Shown one piece after another: positions 1-6,759 of a stretch of 10,097 nt of DNA. A model generated the notes under the pieces. It had not been told where the DNA came from. It saw only the letters and a program-made list of their open reading frames with translations, and searched no databases. Source of the DNA: Streptococcus oralis (lineage in GTDB: Bacteria > Bacillota > Bacilli > Lactobacillales > Streptococcaceae); the NCBI GenBank assembly GCA_905370255.1, contig CAJPKC010000021.1, positions 1 through 10,097 on the forward strand, given 5' to 3'. The stretch's first letter is position 1. Each line of letters opens with the position of its first letter. A program made the translations under genes and the position numbers.

Positions 1-382
1 ACCATTCTTCTTGAAGTTTTAAAGAAATAGGCAATAGTTTTCGGATTCCTTGATTCTCTTTGGACGATGTTTCTTGTTTGACCGATTGAGAAGGTTGCGT
101 ATTCTCTTTCAATGAAGCTTGTTCCTGTTTTGAAGATGGCAATGTTTCCTGACCACCGGCTTCCGTATTGCCTTCCTTAATTTTTAATCGCTCTGCTACC
201 TCTGCTGGCATTGGAGGATTAGGTTCTGTACGCTCCTTTGTTTTTACACTAACTGTTGTTGATGAGGAGGATGTAACCTTACGAGAGCTGGAAGGACTTG
301 TTTGGCTTTCTTTTGGTGTCTCTGTACAGCCAGATAAACCAAGCAAAGTCAGAAGTACAAGGAATAAATGAACTTTTCTCAT
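1..382 (-). CDS. Lipoprotein with Ser/Thr-rich linker, partial (C-terminus beyond the window)
   Basis: The reading frame starts at an ATG (complement of 380-382) and stays open to the left edge, so 127 residues are visible and the 3' end is missing. A GAAAGGAG ribosome site sits 7 bases before the start and lies directly after the TAG of the upstream gene. The N-terminus is a short basic stretch, a Leu-rich core and a lipobox LSGC with the acceptor cysteine at residue 19, so the product should be a membrane-anchored surface lipoprotein. After Cys19 comes a low-complexity stretch rich in Ser, Thr, Lys, Glu and Gln (about residues 20-110), typical of a flexible wall-spanning linker. The functional domain would lie beyond the window. 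It is the third gene of the minus-strand unit with the C39-like peptidase and the larger lipoprotein. The family is not recognised. Confidence 0.85.
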   Translation of the reverse strand, partial: MRKVHLFLVLLTLLGLSGCTETPKESQTSPSSSRKVTSSSSTTVSVKTKERTEPNPPMPAEVAERLKIKEGNTEAGGQETLPSSKQEQASLKENTQPSQSVKQETSSKENQGIRKLLPISLKLQEEW

Positions 383-396
383 GATTTTTCTCCTTT

Positions 397-1530
397 CTAC
401 CATTCTTGATAGCGCATTACGGAGTTTTCATTTCGATAGATTTCACCTTTTGGAATCTCACTATCTTTCTTTTTGAATTGAACCCATAGAATCCCTTTAT
501 CCGATAGTAAAATGGGGCCATGATCATATAAATAATGAATCCGATTCTTTAAATCCCACAAATAATATTGAGATTTAACGCGCTCTTCACTTCTTCTTTC
601 TCCCATATATGTGAGATAAATATTGCGATATATGGAGGTTTCTGCCTGTGAAGTAGAAAATATCTTCTTGTGGTTTTTATTTTCAAAGGTAAATGAAGCA
701 TCCTTATTATTTGCAACCAAGTAAAGGAGATTGTGCCCATTCGTCAATAAATCGACATAATAGCGTTGATCATCCTTTGTTTGATCTATAACCTTTTTCT
801 GCCCATCACTTAAGGAGTAGGCTACAATTTTTGTGGTTAAAGCTGTGTTATCAATTTGTACATAATACAAGTAATCTTTAAAGACATTTGGAAAACCGCT
901 ATTTTCTGATTCAATCGTCTGATGAGACCCTGTTTCAAGGTCAAATTCTTCAATTTGATATAGGTTATCGCCTACTTCATAATTTATAAAGAGTTTCTGG
1001 TTGGATCGAGCTACTTGAGTAACTGGAACCGTTCCAATAGGTCTCCTATCGATCAGTGTCGTTAAAGATTTGTCTTTTATCTTCCAAAGATAGTAAATCC
1101 CTGTCTGATTGAGTTGATCATACTCTTCAAAAACAACAATATCATGATCTACATAGCTAACAGCCACATGAGTCAGATTAGATGTCTTTTCAACATCTTT
1201 TATCTTTTGAAAGTCCTTGGTATGTAAATTCATACTGGCAAGATAATTCTGATCTTCGTGTCCTTGGTCAACAGCCTCGCCATAAGCAATCCCATCATTT
1301 GACAGCGCGGTAGGTGTAAAGATTTTCCCATCTGGATAAGGGATAGAAATAGAATTTTTTAATAAATCTTCTGCCTTTCTTTCCTCGAATCCTATTTTCC
1401 TAGACACATTGGTACTACCGGAAGGAGATTTTTTTTGTGGTCCTACAAGAGTGCAGGCTGATAAGAGAATGATAATACCAACGATGATAAAACCTAAAAA
1501 TTTTTTTTTGACAAGATATTTTTTCTTCAT
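397..1530 (-). CDS. Surface lipoprotein, probable beta-propeller fold, unknown function
   Basis: This is a 377-residue protein. The N-terminus has a Lys-rich head, a hydrophobic stretch and the lipobox LSAC with Cys26 as the likely lipidated residue. The rest has no other membrane segment. It is made of repeated short beta-rich blocks with aromatic and Asp residues (for example YYLWKIKDKS, NLYQIEEFDLETG, LYYVQIDN, YYLWDLKNRIHYLYD), a spacing like that of six- to eight-bladed TolB- or YncE-like propellers. The fold is inferred from this pattern; no catalytic motif is visible. It lies 25 bases downstream of the C39-like peptidase and its TAG is 14 bases before the next lipoprotein start, so the three are probably co-transcribed. 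It may bind a cell-surface or extracellular partner of the peptidase. It could also be a plain solute-binding or sensor lipoprotein. Confidence 0.85.
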   Translation of the reverse strand: MKKKYLVKKKFLGFIIVGIIILLSACTLVGPQKKSPSGSTNVSRKIGFEERKAEDLLKNSISIPYPDGKIFTPTALSNDGIAYGEAVDQGHEDQNYLASMNLHTKDFQKIKDVEKTSNLTHVAVSYVDHDIVVFEEYDQLNQTGIYYLWKIKDKSLTTLIDRRPIGTVPVTQVARSNQKLFINYEVGDNLYQIEEFDLETGSHQTIESENSGFPNVFKDYLYYVQIDNTALTTKIVAYSLSDGQKKVIDQTKDDQRYYVDLLTNGHNLLYLVANNKDASFTFENKNHKKIFSTSQAETSIYRNIYLTYMGERRSEERVKSQYYLWDLKNRIHYLYDHGPILLSDKGILWVQFKKKDSEIPKGEIYRNENSVMRYQEW

Positions 1531-1555
1531 CAGCCTATACCTCCTGACTTATAAT

Positions 1556-2260
1556 CTACCAAGCATATCCACGACCACCCGTAGCATAACTCATATCTTT
1601 AATAGAAACACGCTGATTCATACGAAAACCATTATATCTTCCATATCCTGGATCAACATATGTCACAGTATTTCCATAATCAAAGTAATCCGCAACAATA
1701 CCATAATGATAAAGTGTTGTACCAATATTATGACCTGCTAAGTAGCAATCACCAGGGCTTTCCATGGTATTAACCATGACAGGGTTTCCATAGCTAATAG
1801 CATGAGTAATATGATCTTTTATTGTATTTATATCTGAATACTTATGCCAAACCCAGTTGAATTTATATCGACTTCCTTTCATGACGGTATTTAATGCATT
1901 TGATACATTATTCCCCGCGTTTGTCCCATTTGCGGTAGTACCCAGTAGTGTCGCCATTTGTTGTTGTGAACGTGGCCGTCCTAAAGACGTCACAATCATA
2001 GAGGCTGAAGCAGGTCCACAATAATAGTCATTAATTTGAGTTTGAAATTTTATAGGCAATTCTTTTTGTCGCGGTCTTGGAGCTCGTTCAGAATATTTTG
2101 GTGCCTCATTTGGCTGAGTATTTAAATCGACTCCTCCATCAATAATACCTGTATCTGATGCAATAGACTCGGTTTTTGTTGATGCGGCTACATTACCTGC
2201 TAATAAAACGCAACTTAGTACAGTTGTGAATGTACCTAATATTTTAGAACATTTGAACAT
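1556..2260 (-). CDS. Secreted C39-like cysteine peptidase
   Basis: This is a 234-residue protein. Residues 1 to about 26 form a Sec signal peptide (basic start, hydrophobic core, likely cleavage after NVAA). A polar linker runs to about residue 70, followed by a papain-like domain of the C39_2 type. The visible catalytic set is Gln75 and Cys81 in QINDYYCGPAS, His185 in YHYGIVADYF and Asp203 in TYVDPGYG, in the usual order and spacing. The stand-alone secreted form differs from the C39 domain fused to bacteriocin exporters, so it probably acts outside the cell on a peptide or wall bond; the substrate is unknown. The start is supported by AAAGGA about 9 bases upstream and by the signal peptide. 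It is the first gene of a three-gene minus-strand unit with two lipoproteins. The low-GC leader upstream holds its probable promoter. Confidence 0.9.
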   Translation of the reverse strand: MFKCSKILGTFTTVLSCVLLAGNVAASTKTESIASDTGIIDGGVDLNTQPNEAPKYSERAPRPRQKELPIKFQTQINDYYCGPASASMIVTSLGRPRSQQQMATLLGTTANGTNAGNNVSNALNTVMKGSRYKFNWVWHKYSDINTIKDHITHAISYGNPVMVNTMESPGDCYLAGHNIGTTLYHYGIVADYFDYGNTVTYVDPGYGRYNGFRMNQRVSIKDMSYATGGRGYAW

Positions 2261-2317
2261 TTTTCATTATCCTTTCTAAACTAGATCAAGTTTTTTCTTT
2301 TTAAAACCATCATATTT

Positions 2318-2323
2318 ATTATA
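2318..2323 (-). promoter_or_regulatory. Probable -10 box for the C39 peptidase unit
   Basis: The complement reads TATAAT, 57 bases before the peptidase ATG. No convincing -35 box stands at the usual distance, so this is only a likely promoter. A leader of about 50 bases would follow. Confidence 0.4.
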
Positions 2324-2340
2324 TAGCTCAATGGAATCAC

Positions 2341-2612
2341 TTTTCCTTTCTATAGCATTACTTCATTACCTATTTATCTACAATAAAAAGATAACGAACG
2401 ATTTTAAAATTGAAATCTATTTTTTCTTTCTAGAATAATAATACACAAAATAAAAAAGCAAATGTCAAATTGTCTCTTATATACACATTTTATACTTAGA
2501 TAAATGAACTCAAAATATTTTCCCCAGTATTTAGTGGTTCAAACTATGTTATCAAAGTCTCCTGAACGGAAATCTCTTTATTCGATAATTGAAAAATTAT
2601 TGTATTTCATAT
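2341..2612. other. AT-rich intergenic stretch without a gene
   Basis: Together with the flanking promoter and terminator this makes about 570 bases (2261-2829) without a convincing gene. It is very AT-rich with stops in all frames. The part next to the peptidase gene holds that gene's promoter region and the part at 2613-2651 the terminator. I see no RNA gene and no long repeat. The 2652-2829 part contains a 24-codon minus-strand frame starting with MDSVIKQFEDTIN, but it lacks a ribosome site and is not called as a gene. Confidence 0.6.
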
Positions 2613-2651
2613 AAAAAAAACCAAAATGTTAGGTGAATTCTAACATTTTGG
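2613..2651 (-). terminator. Rho-independent terminator downstream of the Rgg gene
   Basis: Arms CCAAAATGTTAG (2621-2632) and CTAACATTTTGG (2640-2651) form a perfect 12-base-pair stem with a 7-base loop. On the minus strand the stem is followed by eight T (2613-2620 are all A on the plus strand). It should end transcripts of the regulator, whose stop is about 180 bases upstream, and so isolate it from the peptidase unit. Confidence 0.9.
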
Positions 2652-2829
2652 GTGCAATTTAAAATTATTATTTATTAAATTAAATGATCATTCTTTCTAT
2701 TGCTTAACTAGCTGATCTAATGGGATAATGTATAGATTTCTATCCCTTACCCAATATCCATTGAGCATGCACAGAATAACATGTTGATTGTATCTTCAAA
2801 CTGTTTTATGACTGAATCCATTTAGAAAC

Positions 2830-3678
2830 TCATTTTTTGAAAAAGCGCTTCACATCTGATTGACATGCTTCCAATAGTGTTTGTTCATCCGTTAATTCGA
2901 GTAATTGCAATCCTTCATCGACCAACTTTTTATCAGTTAAACAAATTCCTAGTGTCACTTTAGCATTTCCTAGAAAATCATATCGCTTACTTTTTTTGGC
3001 CGTATCTAACAATAGATAACTGATACTGGTACACTTCTCCATCAAACCATTCCACAGAAAAATACTAGCTAAATTTGAGAGTAATTTATACTTGGTGGGA
3101 AGAATTTCTGTATAATCAGAGTAATCATTGAGCCTATCTATAACTTCATCACAGATAGAAATCACTGTTTCTAGTGGAAGTGTAAATAAAATAACGACAA
3201 TTAATTTAAGGTCACTATGATACCAGGCATCCTGATTTTTAATTTCGTTCCATGCTTCCATGGCCATCATTCTTACCTTCTCATCTGGACCAGATTCTCG
3301 CAAACAAAGAATGACCTCTACTCTCTTTAGTATATTTGACACAGGAATATCATTAGGATGTTTATTTAAATAAGCTACACTCTTATTCTTCAGTTCCAAT
3401 AATTTATCATTTGATTGGTAGGCATTGTTCCCTTCTGCTAATAAGATAATTTCTTCTCTATCGGAATGGTGGTAAGAATGACATATATATCGAAATTCTT
3501 CGAAATCTAGGCCAACTTGCTTTAGAAGATGCTCCATCAACTCAAAACTAGGCACCACTTGGTTCGATTCAATACGCGACAAGTGCGCTCTTGAAGTGTA
3601 ATTCTGGCAAACTTCCTCTTGACTAATATGTTTTGATTTCCGTATTTTTTTATAGATCGTACCGTAATCCCAACGCAT
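2830..3678 (-). CDS. Rgg/GadR/MutR-type peptide-responsive transcription regulator
   Basis: This is a 282-residue protein, a normal length for Rgg regulators. Residues about 5-62 are an XRE-type helix-turn-helix (IYKKIRKSKHISQEEVC, then RAHLSRIESNQVVPS with the typical LSRIE recognition helix). The remainder is alpha-helical with paired-helix repeats (for example TKYKLLSNLASIFLWNG and RYDFLGNAKVTLGICL), as expected for the TPR-like Rgg C-terminal domain that binds an imported short peptide. AGAGGTGAAG lies ahead of the ATG. It is divergent from a 29-codon peptide gene whose product carries a WxWW motif, the classical layout of an Rgg and its cognate pheromone. By analogy it should switch on the peptide gene and possibly the FecR-like/ABC pair when the peptide re-enters the cell through the oligopeptide permease. 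Among known groups, the WxWW partner points to the RtgR type or the WW-using ComR type; exact subgroup membership is inferred. Confidence 0.9.
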   Translation of the reverse strand: MRWDYGTIYKKIRKSKHISQEEVCQNYTSRAHLSRIESNQVVPSFELMEHLLKQVGLDFEEFRYICHSYHHSDREEIILLAEGNNAYQSNDKLLELKNKSVAYLNKHPNDIPVSNILKRVEVILCLRESGPDEKVRMMAMEAWNEIKNQDAWYHSDLKLIVVILFTLPLETVISICDEVIDRLNDYSDYTEILPTKYKLLSNLASIFLWNGLMEKCTSISYLLLDTAKKSKRYDFLGNAKVTLGICLTDKKLVDEGLQLLELTDEQTLLEACQSDVKRFFKK

Positions 3679-3717
3679 AACAGCTTCACCTCTAACTATG
3701 TGTATATATGTGACATT

Positions 3718-3748
3718 TTTACATTTCGATATATGTTTAGTATATCAT
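3718..3748 (+). promoter_or_regulatory. Putative promoter and Rgg-responsive region for the pheromone gene
   Basis: TTTACA (3718-3723) is followed after 17 or 19 bases by TATATC (3741-3746) or TATCAT (3743-3748). Both boxes are weak, as expected for an activator-dependent promoter. The divergent spacer 3679-3774 is only 96 bases and very AT-rich, with repeated TATATATG/ATATATG words and GTGACATTTTTACA-like symmetry, so an Rgg operator probably lies here. Confidence 0.45.
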
Positions 3749-3774
3749 ATATATTAAAGAAAGAGGTGAAAAAC

Positions 3775-3864
3775 GTGAAAAAAATCACTATTTATTTATT
3801 TTTTGTATCATCACTCCCACTCTTCAACTTGTTAGATATTTGGAGATGGTGGGGATTCCATTAA
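3775..3864 (+). CDS. Short hydrophobic peptide pheromone precursor with WxWW motif (RtgS/ComS-like)
   Basis: This 29-residue ORF starts at GTG, with AAGAGGTG (3761-3768) six bases upstream. The product begins MKKITIYLFF, continues with a hydrophobic stretch to NLL, and ends in DIWRWWGFH. That is the SHP/ComS plan: a positively charged start, a hydrophobic core that is exported and cut by membrane protease, and a short C-terminal signal. W23-R24-W25-W26 is a Trp-X-Trp-Trp motif; as I recall, this is the signature of the pneumococcal RtgS pheromone sensed by the Rgg regulator RtgR, while ComS/XIP of mutans and pyogenic streptococci carries WW. The gene is divergent from an Rgg regulator, 96 bases between starts, which makes the pair an obvious signal and receptor. 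The mature form is probably the last 7-12 residues. The His ending after WW is unusual. It could in principle be a chance ORF, but ribosome site, position and motif all agree. Confidence 0.85.
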   Translation: MKKITIYLFFVSSLPLFNLLDIWRWWGFH

Positions 3865-3867
3865 TTG

Positions 3868-3874
3868 AAAGGAG
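3868..3874 (+). promoter_or_regulatory. Orphan ribosome binding site after the pheromone gene
   Basis: AAAGGAG starts four bases after the pheromone stop codon. No ATG, GTG or TTG follows at a usable distance; the first TTG leads only 11 codons to a stop. It looks like the leftover of a second gene, such as a duplicate pheromone gene, that has been deleted or decayed. Confidence 0.5.
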
Positions 3875-3944
3875 ATAATTAGAGGCCCGATTTGTTTGTA
3901 TTAGAACTTTACTATCTAATAAAATAGAAAATATCGCATACAAT

Positions 3945-3972
3945 TTGATACATAGTATCAATAGTTTTTTGC
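3945..3972 (+). terminator. Possible terminator or palindrome after the pheromone gene
   Basis: TTGATAC (3945-3951) and GTATCAA (3955-3961) form a perfect 7-base-pair stem with a 3-base loop, followed by TAGTTTTTTG. It has the order of a rho-independent terminator but a weak AT-rich stem. If it works, the FecR-like and ABC genes need their own promoter. Alternatively the symmetrical TTGATACATAGTATCAA could be an operator. Confidence 0.45.
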
Positions 3973-4064
3973 TTAGAATTAAATGAAATAATTTCTAAAG
4001 TTTTAAAAATAGAAATGTAATTTTTTATAAAAGCATATTATGTAAGTGAAAAATTAAAACTTAA

Positions 4065-4091
4065 TTGGCTAATTATAAAAAATGTTATATT
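4065..4091 (+). promoter_or_regulatory. Weak putative promoter ahead of the FecR-like gene
   Basis: TGTTATATT (4083-4091) resembles an extended -10 box. TTGGCT at 4065-4070 could be a -35 box but the 15-base spacing is short. It lies 41 bases before the ATG. The match is poor, so an activator such as the Rgg protein may be needed, or transcription may read through from the pheromone gene. Confidence 0.3.
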
Positions 4092-4132
4092 TTGTTTAAA
4101 AAGGTTTACATATTTTGAAAAGGAGCTACACT

Positions 4133-4831
4133 ATGACAAAAATACTTGGTTTATATCATTCGGTGAGAGATATTGGAAAACATGAGTCTTGCTATAAAAA
4201 AATTGGTGATTTTTCTGATGGGAGTTTTGCAGTCATTGTTAGATCAATTTCTGGCAAAGGTGCAACTGTCAGCTTTAATGACAAGGAGATTCCGTTAGAG
4301 GAAGGGATGATCTTAGGAAAAAATGCGATTTTATCAACGAATTCCTCACTAGTAGAAGTATCTGATTCAGATGAGAATATTTACCGACTTTGGAACGATA
4401 GTCAACTTTGCATCGAAATGACTGTTAAAGGATTGACAATTGTTTATTTTGGAAAAGTGCACTATGAACCATCGAATCTTGTAAAAATTGCTGCACATCA
4501 TAAATATAGAACCAGTTGTTGGACATCTAAATCAACCACAATCACAATCGAAGCACTTGCGCCTGATTTAGATATTTATTATTCTTATGATTCTCCAATT
4601 GAAGTTTTTGAGTACGATGAGTGTGGTAAAAGATTTTCACTCTTCACACTTGATGCTTTTCAGTACTGTATTGTTCAATACAAGGACGGAAAAATAAAAT
4701 CTCGCTATTCCGTGATAGAACAGAATGAAATTTCTGAATCAGATATTCGCAGGTTATATGAAACATATAAAATGCCTTTCAACTGGGGGTATTCTGTAGC
4801 CGAGACTAATTCCAAAGAAAAGTTCATTTAA
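4133..4831 (+). CDS. Cytosolic FecR-like domain protein linked to an ABC exporter
   Basis: The product has 232 residues from the ATG at 4133, chosen because GAAAAGGAG (4117-4125) stands seven bases upstream; an in-frame TTG at 4115 lies on that ribosome site and is unlikely. There is no signal peptide or membrane segment. Residues about 33-112 resemble a FecR domain: AVIVRSISGKGATV, the step LEEGMILGKNAILSTNSSLVEVSD, then RLWNDSQLCIEM and a final YFGKVHYEP. A second beta-rich part (about 125-190) and a helical tail (about 200-232) follow. It has five cysteines (20, 93, 129, 164, 179). FecR domains usually sit in the periplasm of Gram-negative sensors or in surface proteins, so a cytosolic copy beside an exporter is unusual. 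It precedes the ABC gene by 46 bases and is probably co-transcribed. It may be an accessory, substrate-handling or immunity factor of the exporter. The FecR call is by motif pattern only. Confidence 0.75.
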   Translation: MTKILGLYHSVRDIGKHESCYKKIGDFSDGSFAVIVRSISGKGATVSFNDKEIPLEEGMILGKNAILSTNSSLVEVSDSDENIYRLWNDSQLCIEMTVKGLTIVYFGKVHYEPSNLVKIAAHHKYRTSCWTSKSTTITIEALAPDLDIYYSYDSPIEVFEYDECGKRFSLFTLDAFQYCIVQYKDGKIKSRYSVIEQNEISESDIRRLYETYKMPFNWGYSVAETNSKEKFI

Positions 4832-4851
4832 GCTCTATTTTCTTTGAGCTT
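4830..4851 (+). promoter_or_regulatory. Small hairpin between the FecR-like and ABC genes
   Basis: AAGCTC (4830-4835) and GAGCTT (4846-4851) pair across a 10-base loop, starting within the stop codon of the FecR-like gene, and GGAGTTTTATT follows. It is too weak for an efficient terminator but could attenuate transcription or set expression of the exporter relative to the upstream gene. Confidence 0.3.
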
Positions 4852-4877
4852 GGAGTTTTATTAGTGAGGGGGGACAA

Positions 4878-6656
4878 ATGGTTAAAGTTAGCGAATATAA
4901 AACTTACCTTGTATTGTATGTTAAAAGTATACTCTATCTGTGGAAAACATCGCCATTCAATATTTTAATTTTGATTATCACGATACCGATCCAGGCATTA
5001 TTGCCTTCGTTATCATTGTATATTGCGAATATACTCATTAATAGAATGAACAACCTATCACAACAATTATTGTTTTTATTGCTTGGAGTATGGGGTGTTG
5101 CTTTTCTTTTAAATAATATATTTACGCCATTAACAACAATGATTCAAGGCAAGTTAACAGATGATCTTACCTATACATTGAACTGTGATATTATGAAAAA
5201 GTCTGAGGAAATTCAGACGATTGACTATTTTGAAGACAATAATTTTTATAATGATATTCAATTATTAAGTTCAGAAGCCAGTTGGAGACCTGTGAATTTA
5301 TTGGTCTTTGGGACTAGTATTATTTCAAATGCAATACTGTTTATTTCAATGCTGGTTATATTTGCATCATTTCATCCAGTCATTGCCTTACTCATGCTAC
5401 TGGTTTTAGTTCCACAAGGGATGATTTCTTATTCCCTTCAACAGCAAGCTTTTGAAGTCCTTGTTTCCAACAGTGAAGAATCAAGAAAACTGGAATATTA
5501 TAGTCAGGTTTTACTATCGTCAGAGGCGATCAAAGATGTGAGACTATACAACCTCTACAATTTCTTTATGAAGAAGTATACTCAATCTTTCTCCAGTATA
5601 AAAAGAAATATTCAAAAGACAAGGTTAAAAAAATTTAATAGTTCTGTCATTTTTTTGATTTTAACTGCTCTATTGAGTGTAGGAAGTTTTATCTATATCA
5701 TCTATTCTATCAAAGTAGGACAATTGGGAATTGGAGCCATAATGCTTTTTTCTTCAAGTATTGTGTATGCCATTAATAGTATGTCAAGATTGATTGAAGA
5801 TTCTAGTTTGCTGTACGACACCTTGCTTTATATGGAAAAATTTTTCAAGTTTATTGCACTGCCATCAGACTCTAAGAGTGCTACAGTTGCCGTGCCATCA
5901 AGTATTGAAAAAATAGATTTCGTAGACGTATCATTTAAGTATCCAACTAATGAAAACTATGCCTTAAAACATATCAGCTTCAGCGTCAATAAGGGAGAAA
6001 AGATTGCTATTGTTGGAGAAAACGGCGCAGGAAAAACCACATTGATTAAGTTACTTACCCGATTTTACAATATTGAAGAAGGTGAATTATTGATCAATAA
6101 CATATCGATTAGCAACTTTGACCCAGAGAAATTTAGGGAAAATGTCTCCGCTATTTTTCAGGACTTTTCTAAATTCGATCTTACCCTTAGAGAGAACGTG
6201 GGCATTTCGAATATACAGGAGATCAATGCAGATGATCAAATCCTAAAGGCGTTAGAGGACAGTGGGTTTGAAAGTAGTCTATCAGACCTAAATACTATTC
6301 TTGGAAAAAAATTCGATCATAGTCGTGACCTTTCAGGAGGTCAATGGCAAAAAGTTGCGCTGGCAAGAGCTTTCTTCTCTCATTCACCTATACTGATTCT
6401 AGATGAGCCTACAGCTGCACTCGATGCCCGAACCGAATATGAATTATTTGAGAAATTCTTAAAATTAACGGAAGGAAAAACCGTATTTTTCATTACACAT
6501 CGATTATCAAGCGTCCGACAAGCAGATAAAATTTTGTTATTAAGAAATGGAAGGATTGAAGGATTTGATAAACATGATGCTTTAATGAAAACCAACAAAT
6601 ACTATGAAGAGCTTTATACCATGCAATCTTCTTTATATTATAAAGAATTGAACTAA
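4878..6656 (+). CDS. ABC exporter, fused membrane and ATPase domains, NisT-like
   Basis: This 592-residue half-transporter acts as a homodimer in the membrane. Residues about 15-315 hold the membrane domain with about six hydrophobic segments. The ATPase domain has Walker A GENGAGKTT (380-388), Q-loop Gln428 in FQDFSKFDLTLRENVG, signature LSGGQ (485-489), Walker B ILILDEPT with Asp509 and Glu510, and switch His541 in FFITHRLSS. All catalytic residues are present. The FQDF-x-x-x-x-LTLRENVG stretch is typical of lantibiotic and other RiPP exporters such as NisT and SpaT. No N-terminal C39 peptidase domain exists, so it would not trim a double-glycine leader itself. GAGGGGGGA stands just before the ATG. 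It follows the FecR-like gene and probably exports a peptide made under control of the Rgg/WxWW pair; the substrate gene is not visible. A self-protection role is an alternative. Confidence 0.9.
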   Translation: MVKVSEYKTYLVLYVKSILYLWKTSPFNILILIITIPIQALLPSLSLYIANILINRMNNLSQQLLFLLLGVWGVAFLLNNIFTPLTTMIQGKLTDDLTYTLNCDIMKKSEEIQTIDYFEDNNFYNDIQLLSSEASWRPVNLLVFGTSIISNAILFISMLVIFASFHPVIALLMLLVLVPQGMISYSLQQQAFEVLVSNSEESRKLEYYSQVLLSSEAIKDVRLYNLYNFFMKKYTQSFSSIKRNIQKTRLKKFNSSVIFLILTALLSVGSFIYIIYSIKVGQLGIGAIMLFSSSIVYAINSMSRLIEDSSLLYDTLLYMEKFFKFIALPSDSKSATVAVPSSIEKIDFVDVSFKYPTNENYALKHISFSVNKGEKIAIVGENGAGKTTLIKLLTRFYNIEEGELLINNISISNFDPEKFRENVSAIFQDFSKFDLTLRENVGISNIQEINADDQILKALEDSGFESSLSDLNTILGKKFDHSRDLSGGQWQKVALARAFFSHSPILILDEPTAALDARTEYELFEKFLKLTEGKTVFFITHRLSSVRQADKILLLRNGRIEGFDKHDALMKTNKYYEELYTMQSSLYYKELN

Positions 6657-6702
6657 CTTTGAATTGCTATCGGTATAAGAGCGTATTCTTATGAGAACAA
6701 GC

Positions 6703-6756
6703 AAAAACAACCGGATAAGAAACAGTTCCCAACTAGTTCTTCTCTGGTTGTTTTTT
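6703..6756. terminator. Bidirectional terminator between the ABC exporter and the SdpI-like gene
   Basis: AAAAACAACC (6703-6712) pairs with GGTTGTTTTT (6746-6755), and the inside can pair further (AGAAACAGTT against AACTAGTTCT, imperfect). T-tracts follow on both strands, so it can end the exporter transcript from the left and the SdpI-like transcript from the right. Confidence 0.85.
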
Positions 6757-6759
6757 ATA

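Noticed and set aside
1409..1741. Open plus-strand frame across the start of the lipoprotein gene and the end of the C39-like peptidase gene
   Set aside because: It is antisense to two well-supported genes, has no ribosome site, and its Ile/Thr/Ser-rich product looks like a shadow.
1556..2260. The C39-like peptidase as the leader-processing partner of the ABC exporter
   Set aside because: It has a signal peptide and would act outside the cell, whereas leader cleavage by exporter C39 domains takes place in the cytosol; it also lies in a separate unit beyond a strong terminator.
2738..2818. 24-codon minus-strand frame MDSVIKQFEDTIN after the Rgg stop
   Set aside because: No ribosome site and no recognisable plan of a signal or bacteriocin peptide; probably chance.
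6380..6598. Minus-strand frame inside the ABC exporter's ATPase domain
   Set aside because: It overlaps the conserved signature and Walker B coding sequence and has no start signals.
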